A stretch of 64,000 nucleotides of DNA from Aplidium turbinatum (lineage: Eukaryota > Chordata > Ascidiacea > Aplousobranchia > Polyclinidae): the NCBI GenBank assembly GCA_918807975.1, contig OU964922.1:28198329-28262328 (forward strand), read 5' to 3'. Shown in pieces: positions 56,235 to 64,000 of the stretch. A program made the position numbers and the translations under genes. The notes under the pieces were generated by a model, which did not search any database, was not told where the DNA came from, and saw only the letters and a program-made list of their open reading frames with translations. The stretch's first letter is position 1. The number at the start of each line of letters is the position of its first letter.

Positions 56235-57121
56235 AAGTGAAGGGCAAACACAACCACGGGTAGAACTCGACCAATATCACTTTTTCAGGCCGATGCCGAT
56301 ACCGACATTTATGAAAGTTTTAGGCCGATACCGATATAGATATTAACTACGAAAATTTTGTTACCAACAAAGTTATTAAGCAACAAACCAGTCCAAGAAA
56401 GTTTATGCATTGGTTGCTGTAATGGAAAAATCATTCACTAATCACAAAAAAACACCAAACAAAAAAGAAACAACCAAATGCAATACTGTTTTGTGTTCAA
56501 TTCAATAATAATCAAAGTTCAACAGTTTCAAATTGCAGTTCAAAAAACGTAGTTTCTCAGCATTCATGCCAAGAAGAGAACATCTTTTATCATACTAAAT
56601 CAGTCCAACACGACACGAGTTTCTGCTAGGATTCGCACAAAGGCCGGTGTCACCGCCACAAGCCCGATAAACAGAAGCACAACCAGGCAGCACCAATTAA
56701 ATAGGCAGCTAGAAAAGCGCCCTTCCACATGCACAAAACAAGACATTTAAAACTTTTTTAAAACACCATTTAAATTAGGCTAACATGTGCAAGGTTTAAA
56801 TTTCTTCGACGATTAAAATAAAACTTTCCAGCTTCGCTTTCATGACTTTTAAAATGTTAAATGCATTTATACACTATTCCGATATTATAATGCTTTACAG
56901 TTTCCTATCATTAGTTTGTTCTAATGTATTAAATTTCAGGTGGGGAGGTTGGCCTACCGATAAATTGAAACTCGAGCAAAAGAATGCTGCTACATAAACT
57001 GTAACATTACTGTAGCCTACAACTGGGATAACTCAACGCCATAGCGATCAGAAAGCGATAAATTTACCAAGCGTGCCAAAACATCGGTAAATAAAACAAA
57101 ATGCAGTACTCCACCCAAACT

Positions 57122-57337
57122 CTAAATACGGCACCATTTCTTTTGAAATCGGTAATTCTTTTTGCACTGCTCCGACTGCGGAAAAACTATCAGTGGCTGA
57201 ATCGGGCCAGATTTAACAACAAATTCGCGATTATCGCTGTGTATCACTTCAGACGGCGGATTCCTTTCAGACATTTCGATAAATAGAGACAGCAATATTC
57301 CAATTACCTCTTCGAGCCAAATAAAATTGACCTTCAC
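57122..57337 (-). pseudogene. hAT transposase N-terminal region remnant
   Basis: RNPPSEVIHSDNREFVVKSG followed by PIQP and QKKWCRI resembles the region preceding the TTF-type zinc finger in ZMYM/hAT proteins (PPSDI..D.RDFIVK.GP.QP...F..EWY). It stops at 57122-57124 before the zinc ligands. Confidence 0.6.
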
Positions 57338-57862
57338 TTACTTAATTCATGAATGATTACTGATTTAAGATTTTGACTTCCGAAGGTGGCCATCGACTCT
57401 TTCCATTAATTCTTATATTTTGATTGTTACGTCACAATTACGGAACAAACAAAAAAACGTGGCAAACTAGCAAATACCACAAAAGCTTTTGTCTCAGCTG
57501 TGACGTGACAAAAGCCATCACCTCAAAATGGTAAAATTAAACTACAATCATCAATCAATACAACAGAGCGATAACAATGAAGATTCTACATTTCTTCGTA
57601 TAAGTCAATGCTGCAAAAGTAATAGTAATTCATAGGCTACGTAAGAAGTTGAAATTAATTTATGACGCTGTCACTAGGCCCCCCTAACCCCCCGCATACA
57701 CTCCCCCAAGTTTTCTCATCGGATCTCGACGAATTACAAAATTGACTCTAAATAAGAGTGGGGTTGACATGTCCACCCCAGTCCACCCCGTGGCGCCGCT
57801 AATGGTGCTAAGGAAAGGGGGCGTCGTTTCGTGCAAAAATCCAAGGGCGGTATATTGCGTTG

Positions 57863-57874
57863 CTACGCCACTGG
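57863..57874 (-). repeat. DNA-transposon terminus GCTACGCCACTG
   Basis: The reverse complement, CAGTGGCGTAGC, equals the sequence at about 25018 and resembles 50559. The hAT element at 55414 may be nested in this older element. Confidence 0.4.
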
Positions 57875-58172
57875 ACTTTATACTAGTAGCCTGGCATCAT
57901 AGCTCTGGCATCAAACCTAGAAGTTATTGGTGAATTGCAAGCTTATTTTACACTGATTGGTGTTTTGATTTCTATTTAATTTTTTAAGATTTGACGGGGA
58001 AATGGGTTAAAAAACGTTTTTTTTTAGTTTAAAATTGAAGCAACCTGTCAGGCGCCAGGATTGGCAACATAGCAAGCCCTTTTGGGGCATTATGATGTCA
58101 TCGAGTGATAAATTGCATCACAAATGACAGGATATCCAGTCATTTGGCAGTAAAAGTGCTACCAGGACCAGC

Positions 58173-58605
58173 TATGTGTGCTGAGGTAGCCACTTTAACA
58201 AGTCGAAATTCTGCCACTGAAATTGATTAGAATGCAACCGCCAACCAATCAGAACATGTTATAAGAGACTACCGTCCAATTGTGATCCTTCTCGCACTCA
58301 TCCAGAGAGTTAATGCTTGTTTTGAAGTTTATTTGGTAATTACAGAAGAAAAAGAGCAATAGCAGTAGTGGGAATCGAACCCGCGTCAATAAAATGACTA
58401 CTTTCTAACCCTAACCCTAACCCCTAAGCCAACCAGCTGACAAAAAATCCATCACTTAATTTGCTTTCTATCATCTTCTTTTCGCCATTTTTTACGTCAC
58501 TTAAACCGTAGCTTGTGATTGGTTGGCGGTTTCATTCCAATCAATTTCAGTGGCAGAATTTCGACTTGTTAAAGTGGCTACCGTGTGCTGATCCGAGCAC
58601 ACATG
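58173..58605. mobile_element. MITE with ~70-bp inverted arms and tRNA-like core
   Basis: The left arm at 58185-58256 (GGTAGCCACTTTAACAAGTC...GCAACCGCCAACCAATCAG) is mirrored at 58514-58582 with few mismatches. The 250-base core contains a tRNA-like sequence on the minus strand and a short telomere-like run. A partial relative lies at 6737-6800. Confidence 0.75.
58368..58442 (-). other. tRNA-like sequence with TTAGGG-expanded D arm
   Basis: On the minus strand an A-box-like TGGCTTAGGGG is followed by GTTAGGGTTAGGGTTAG, a possible anticodon arm (GTCA...TGAC) and a near-perfect T arm GCGGGTTCGATTCCCAC containing a consensus B box GGTTCGATTCC. The acceptor stem is not evident and the D region is too long for a normal tRNA. 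More likely a pol III-type SINE core or decayed tRNA. Confidence 0.5.
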
Positions 58606-59234
58606 TTTCCAATATATTTTTTCGCAATTTTGCAATATATTTTTATGTTTTATAACAAGGGACAGTGAAAAACTGGACTGTCATGCCTTCCAAGCTTCAT
58701 TACTAACTGTGTTTAACTGTATGATGATTGATGAATCAACCATGTTTGATGGGTGTGCGGCGCGCATATCCTGAATATACGCCACTGCAATATCCCTGGA
58801 ATGGGGTGATTTACTCGTTAGTTGGACCATGTTGTGCACCGTCTTCCTGGCGTTCAATTTAAAAATAGTTTTCAATTTCGCCATTTACTCGAAAAACCTT
58901 CTAAGAAACTCAAGTTGCTAAGCGATCTGTTCCCGACGGCCCTCCCTACTGTACAAGTCGTGAACAGAAGTGTTGGCAACACCTTACTTTGTATCACGAT
59001 TATTGACTGTTCATGTGACCTTGTTTTGACTTTAATTTCTATTCTATCCCAGCCCTTGTCGTAGCAATTGTTGTTTAGTCCTTTTTTTGTAAGCAATGGA
59101 TATCTGAGACGATTTTTAAAGACGCAAGATGGCAAAAATTTTATTTGAATAAGCTTAACTGAAGATGATCTAGCTGCTAGCAGATCGAAATCGATTTTTA
59201 GTTATTTATGATTGAACTGACTCGTGTGAAAATA

Positions 59235-59320
59235 AATTTCTTTGCATTACAAGACATGTAACCGAGTCGTTCATACCAAGCATTGTTGTGGGTTTGACAC
59301 CTGTCAGAAGATATTTCATT
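59235..59320 (+). repeat. Dispersed repeat shared with 4290-4385
   Basis: CATTACAAGACATGTAAC, CATACCAAGCATTGTTGTGG and CCTGTCAGAAGATATTT. GGGTTTGACACC could be a degenerate B box. Confidence 0.4.
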
Positions 59321-59646
59321 TGTTGAAGATTGCAGCAAACTTAACTGTAAACTTAACATGCGGTGTGCATTGTCTTCAACTAACACAAGAATTAAGCTGC
59401 TAACTTCGGAAAAGCAGCTAGGCTATTGATTTATCTATAATGGAAAATAAACTTTATTTCAAACTCCAAAACACGTAAAATTTATGCAGTTTGACTTTGA
59501 TTGATGCTTTAAACGAGAAAAGGATAGCACAAAGTTTTACAAGCGACTTCAAAGGGGGCGTAGCCAAAAAAGTTTAAAAACCCCTGATTTATTGATACCA
59601 ATTTCGTTGATGTTGTTGGTATATTGTTGAAAATAGATAGTATATG

Positions 59647-60025
59647 CATGGCTACCTAAAGATACCGCCTGATTTGTCACATTTTGCAGAAATTTCCAGA
59701 TTTTGCTAACTTTGGACGAATGTTTAAATGTTTTCCCCAGATGACACAATAGGTTTTAACATCCTCAGATGTTGAAACCCAAAGAAAATTTGATTTCGAA
59801 GATTTTGGTCACTGTTAATTTTTCATTAATAGTCTGATTCAGTGTTTTTCAACTTATTTTTTCTCATTTGCTACTGCTTCCCAAGGCAACAACAAGCTTT
59901 TGTATCATTCATAAGGAGACAGTAAAAGGTAAAAAAATCTCAGAAAATGTCAGCCAAACACTAGCAGTAGCTGTACTTAAAATCTGCAAAATGTGACAAA
60001 TCAGGCCGCATCTCCAAGTGGCCAT
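59647..60025. mobile_element. MITE with ~45-bp inverted termini
   Basis: A perfect 23-base inverted repeat (59667-59689 versus about 59983-60005, core GATTTGTCACATTTTGCAG) is extended outward by weaker pairing to CATGGC at both tips. The interior is non-coding. No target duplication beyond TATA-like bases. Confidence 0.65.
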
Positions 60026-60241
60026 GGTATATGTAACAATTAAAGTAGGCTACTACGTAAGAAGGTATTGTCATATAACTAAAATTACAAATATACAATT
60101 TACAGCGCTATGTTAATGTAGGCTACCTTATGTTCTGGATATACAATTATGCAATTTAAATGAGCGTACAACAATGAAACTCATATCGGAATCATTTCAT
60201 TATAATCATCAGAACATTTCTCATTAATGAAACAATCTCAC

Positions 60242-60380
60242 CAGTTTCTCCACATGCACAATAGCGGTCCCTACGTGACGTAGCTCCTCCCCAGTATATC
60301 TGTGATGAGCCATCACGTGACAACCAGGCAGCGTATGTTAGGTTGGCGTTTTTGAACATACGGGAACCATAACATCGATA
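60242..60380 (-). pseudogene. Orphan exon paralogous to exon 5 of the collagen-like gene
   Basis: A 139-base exon, the same length and phase as exon 5 (11196-11334), with acceptor TTTCAG and donor GTGAGA intact. It encodes GSRMFKNANLTYAAWLSRDG then SSQIYWGGATSRRDRYCACG, about 37 of 47 residues identical to exon 5 by my count. I find no counterpart of exon 6 downstream (to 50242) or exon 4 upstream (to 64000). It is either a relic of an ancestral tandem copy or part of a gene with unrecognised exons. Confidence 0.75.
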
Positions 60381-60646
60381 CTGAAAGACAACCAATAAGT
60401 GAGGTCTAAATTTCTTCACTACAAATGTACTGAACAAGAAACTTAAATTCAATCCACAAGGTAAACTTGGATCCATCTTGAGGTAAATCTCAACAATGAC
60501 ACCTTGTCAAGACGGACTATATAGAGGCCATGACAACGTACAATGGGATTGTTAAAACTGGGAGCAAATAGTGACGTCATAGTGCCATTGTCTTCAATGA
60601 AATTTCGCTACAGATGCTTCCATTTTGCAGTGCGTTTAGTTGAGGG

Positions 60647-61735
60647 CAAGGATGCCAGAGCTTGGTTTTTCCACCTAGATCTGGGTTTTTTTGACCACAT
60701 CTGGGTTTTAAGTTTTTTTATTTCAAATTTAGGTAAATCTAGGTTTTTTTGGTTTTTAACTTTGTACAGAGCTTGCACGGTGTTAAGGCACTGGGATTTT
60801 CGATAAATGGTCCACACTGCAACACAAAAATGATAAGGTACTCCGGTAATGTTTTTTGCATCAGCTACTGCAGTCAATGAGGTACAGGATGCTGAAGAAA
60901 TGATCCAACTTTATGAAAATGTGGATGACTAAAAATTGGAGTAGTAGGCTACAACTATTTGTGTTACTGAACATTTATTTATTGTGAATTTGAGTTATTC
61001 TTTTCAACAGTATGTTCAAATGAAAAAGGCTAAGCAGGGTTTATTGCTCAGAACCAAGTTATTGTAGTTGTAGGCCTACACCAAACTGTAAGCACTAAGC
61101 AGGCATGATGATTCTCCTCTGCCGCAGTCTACAACTCACACAGCAAAAAGTTTAGTTCAAAAGTCAAAACTAACCTTAATGGCTATTGGCTAGCCTATAC
61201 ACTCATACATCTAGTCAGTTTTAGAAATTTTGGTTAAACACACACTGAACCTTGCTAGCTAGACGCTTTACCATTAAGGTAATTTTGCACCAAAATCTTT
61301 GCTGTGAGCCCATTGCCCATATAGGCCTACCACGCTCTTGTTTTTGTATAGCAAGGTGCCTCCAGTAAAGTGCTCAATCATATATATTAACTAGGCTACC
61401 ATACCAACATAAGCATGTATATTGTATAATTAAATCAAATATAGTAATAACTATATTTGATTTAATTCGCCCTGCTTTGCCTTTTTGCGTAGCATTGAGC
61501 ACTTTTTGTAGTATTAATAGTTTTCATTGTTTTATATTGTATAATTATATATACGTGTTAGTATTTGTAGCTTTCTGATGCTTCTGTGTAATGCTTTAAA
61601 ATGGTGCTGAAAGCAGACGCAGGTTTTTTTAATCGCTTTACTACATCTTTTCTGGACCTGGGTTTTTTTTGCCTCATCTGGGTTTTTTTTAGCACACAAT
61701 CTAAGTTTTTTGGAAATTTCTCGCTGGCATCTCTG
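60647..61735. mobile_element. Non-autonomous hAT element with 8-bp target duplication
   Basis: GTTGAGGG lies at 60639-60646 and 61736-61743. Termini CAAGGATGCCAG and, inverted, CAGAGATGCCAG. Both subterminal regions carry repeated CTGGGTTTTTTT motifs. No transposase. The right half contains GAGCACTTTTTGTAGTATTAATAG, also seen at 4795-4845. Confidence 0.85.
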
Positions 61736-61743
61736 GTTGAGGG

Positions 61744-62677
61744 TAGTCAGGAATTATCTTACTTTAATGAATACCGGTACAGTAGCCTACTTAAGTTAGA
61801 ACTCTAAACTTGGTAGGAATGTGATTTATCGGTGTCCCATATCAGCATAGGGATGAGATAGATCGATATTTGAAACAGAAATAGCCTACTTTGATTTGTT
61901 TTGGTATTTCAAAATATGTTTTTTTAATCGTTTCGAAGTCCAAGCAATTTCATTTTGTTATGCGTTTGAAACGATAGTGAAAAACTGGAGAATCTCAGAA
62001 CGTAGGCCTAATAAGCTGCCGGACTAAATTTGACCCAACACGTCTGACGCCTCTATGAATGAGAGAGTCTCCTACAAGTCAGCAGTTCTTGAGATCACCA
62101 GCTGAGTGTATGAAACTGCCATACAAAACTACTAGACTAGGCTACTAGTTTGAGAATCTCAAATAGGCCTGTTAGTTTCTGTGAGGTAGAAAACGAATAA
62201 TTTACTTTTGCCTTTTCCGGAGTGTTTTTTTTTCATCATTTCATTTGAAGCAAATTATACTTTTCTTGGCTTCCCCCCATGTTTCGGAATTTTTTGCAAT
62301 AAACAGATTGAAATCATCAGTCAAAAAGTTTTCCAACCCCCAGTGCTATTGCATGATAAGCTGCTTTTCCGGTTGTAATACAATGATTGTTTTTACGTTC
62401 ATGGATGATTTGATTCGAAACAGCATAGGTTAATTGAATTGCTGGTCGTCATTTGAGCTATTAGGGCGGAGGGTCTATCCTTGAGCAACCCGGTTACCTT
62501 ACTAGTAATGAGTCAGGATGCACCGTAAGTACCCGTATTTCGAAATATGTTTGTTTCGAACAGCCTTGATGGATAGGTTTTTTAACGTCCTAATACGTCT
62601 ATATTTGATTCAATCTTATATTTGATTTGGTTTACGTTGTGAAGCATTGTTTGTGATATATTAGTACTCTTGTAAAT
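61744..62677. other. Upstream region of THAP gene, no gene seen
   Basis: No supported ORF or clear promoter motif; a TAGGCCTA octamer at about 62005. Confidence 0.4.
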
Positions 62678-63247
62678 ATGGTTAAGAAGTGCTGTGTCTT
62701 TAATTGCAATGGAAATTATAATGAAGAAAATAAAGTTGCAGTGTTTAGACTGCCTAAATGCCAACCGGAACGTGATAGATGGCTTGCCACTATCCCAAGG
62801 GATAATATTCCCGATTCAAAGGTGACCGTCGTTTGTGAACGCCATTGGCCAAAAAACTATCTTACCACTATCAAGTATGAGAAAGTAAGACCTTTGTATC
62901 CACCATCTGTGTTTACCTGTGTCCCTTTGAGTTTAGTTCCTTCACCACCATTTCTTCCAGAACTACTCAAAGAGCGTGAAGCGGAACTCGCAATCAGCCT
63001 GTTGATGAATAACCAAGTTTTGACAAAAGTGACATTATTGTGAGCTTTGAAAATCTACTGGCTAATGCTTTTAGTGTCCAATTTTTTTTTTAGCAGGTGA
63101 TGATGTTGTATTTCGAGCTCATCAGACGCTTGTTTTTCAATGCAAGGAATTTATACAAGATTCCGGCATACCCAAGTTTGTGTTAAGAATTGATGACAAT
63201 CTGAGCTTTGAAACATTTCATTCTGGAGTAAAATGCTCTATAACGTC
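62678..63247 (+). pseudogene. THAP-domain protein gene, interrupted by an LTR
   Basis: The ATG at 62678 opens MVKKCCVFNCNGNY, then VFRLPKCQPERDRWLATIPR and TVVCERHWPKNY: the C2CH zinc-coordinating pattern of a THAP DNA-binding domain (CxxxC, then CxxH). The first frame runs to 63043. After a T-rich acceptor near 63093-63096 a second exon encodes DDVVFRAHQTLVFQCKEFIQ and PKFVLRIDDNLSFETFHSGV, ending at 63247 where an LTR begins. No ideal donor joins the two exons in phase (GTGAAG at 62976 fits in phase, GTGAGC at 63040 does not). Could be a host THAP gene or a THAP-containing DNA-transposon gene. Confidence 0.75.
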
Positions 63248-64000
63248 TGTCACAATCAATGTGCGAGGTCTCACGACGGGCTGCTTTGTATCTTCACCGA
63301 GCGTGCTGTTTTAATGGTGGAATTCTTATGCTATGTGTTATTATCGGCCATTGTCCTGTAGTGACCTTTGATTACGATATCTGTATTATGTAACGTATTT
63401 TCAGAGTCTTCTGTAAGCATGCAAATCTGGAATGTTCTGTTGTTTTTCACAATTGCCGAGTGTCGTTTGTCATGACGTCATAAGGATGTTTTCCAATAGA
63501 TCTCTGATTGCGAAATCATTATTACGTAACGTATTTTCTAAAATCTTCTACCCTACGTGACATTCTTTAAACTTATTTAAGCTTCTGCTTGTTTACGTTT
63601 AATGCAGCTTGACAAAGCAATGGGTCTTTATGATGTAACATTGCGTAACCTTCTCGAAGTTACTAGACCGAACAACCTTCTATAAATAGTAGTGTAATTT
63701 GCGTGATTATTATTATGAGTTGATTATTTAGTTGTGTTATGAGTTGTGGATTGGTAGTTGGTGCTGAAATTATTGGTGATTGAGACTTGAAGTAATTGAA
63801 TACAGTAGATGAAAATTGGTGCTGATATAAATTGTGTTCGAAATTAGAGTTAATTGAGAAACCATTCGTTGGAGTCCTTCAAGCGTTTTCATATATCATT
63901 TCACTAGTAGAACTATTTGACATTTAATTGACTGCTTTTCGGTTATATCCCATTAAACTACGTCATTGAACCTTTCCAAGTCTCTTTCCTGGTAAGAGAT
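63248..64000 (+). repeat. Diverged LTR of the same family, cut by window end
   Basis: Starts TGTCACAATCAATGTG like the LTRs in R and stays alignable to GGTAAGAGAT at 64000, but with many substitutions and extra sequence (for example near 63790-63840). It is an older or different subfamily. Only this LTR is visible; the element or its absence lies beyond the window. Confidence 0.85.

Larger units (their letters stand above)
55414..57804 (-). mobile_element. hAT DNA transposon, decayed, with 8-bp target duplication
   Basis: Identical octamers GTGCTAAG lie at 55406-55413 and 57805-57812. Termini CAGGGGCGGCGCCAG and (reverse complement of the right end) CATTAGCGGCGCCAC pair as imperfect inverted repeats, with a shared GGGTGGACA further in. 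Minus-strand remnants of transposase are at 57122-57337 (N-terminal zinc-finger region) and 56037-56234 (C-terminal dimerisation region). The middle is disrupted and includes another repeat near 56255-56350 rich in GATACCGATA. The 8-bp duplication and the domain pair identify hAT. Confidence 0.85.

Noticed and set aside
60192-60476. 94-residue minus-strand ORF as a gene
   Set aside because: Only its middle (60242-60380) is a conserved exon; the ends read into intron.
63017-63060. GTGAGC at 63040 as the THAP exon donor
   Set aside because: It is the strongest donor by sequence but leaves the next exon out of frame; kept only as an alternative.
1-64000. CRISPR arrays, bacterial operons, riboswitches
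   Set aside because: Spliced genes, SINEs, LINEs and LTR elements show this is animal nuclear DNA; the tandem repeats have no spacer structure.

Overview
This is an AT-rich eukaryotic window from an animal nuclear genome, most likely a marine invertebrate and plausibly a tunicate or relative. That assignment is inference. It rests on a secreted collagen-like protein with a fibrinogen-like domain of the contactin-associated (CASPR) type, TTAGGG-type repeats, many LINE, SINE, hAT and LTR remnants, and frequent TAGGCCTA palindromes. There is no bacterial-style gene organisation.

Most of the window is built from a few blocks repeated almost identically. Calling them P, Q, R, S and T, with a prime for reverse complement, the order is P (1-3695), Q (3696-15164), P' (15165-18859), R (18860-26208), S (26209-27743), Q' (27744-39206), P' (39207-42901), R (42902-50241), T (50242-64000). 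So 1-15164 is the reverse complement of 27744-42901, and 15165-26208 recurs directly at 39207-50241. I saw only about half a dozen differences over the 11-kb direct pair. This is either a very recent complex duplication with inversion or an assembly artefact.

The one well-supported host gene spans P and Q. Six exons encode about 305 residues: signal peptide, short Gly-X-Y collagen stretch, charged helix and a CASPR-type fibrinogen-like domain, a ficolin-like plan. It is complete twice (1025-12477 plus, 30431-41877 minus), cut to its first two exons once (17202-17835 minus), and a diverged paralogous exon lies at 60242-60380 minus. A THAP-domain gene fragment starts at 62678 and is interrupted by an LTR.

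The R block carries a 3.76-kb LTR element with 689-bp LTRs, a 5-bp target duplication, a proline-tRNA-type primer site and a single gag-protease reading frame. In place of polymerase the frame ends in a CNBP-like array of zinc knuckles. The element sits inside an older 1.4-kb hAT-type non-autonomous element that lies directly upstream of the collagen-like gene and itself contains a degenerate piece of a collagen-like exon. Q carries a fold-back element with an interstitial telomere-like array. T holds two hAT elements with recognisable 8-bp target duplications, several MITEs (one with a tRNA-like core) and LINE 3' ends.
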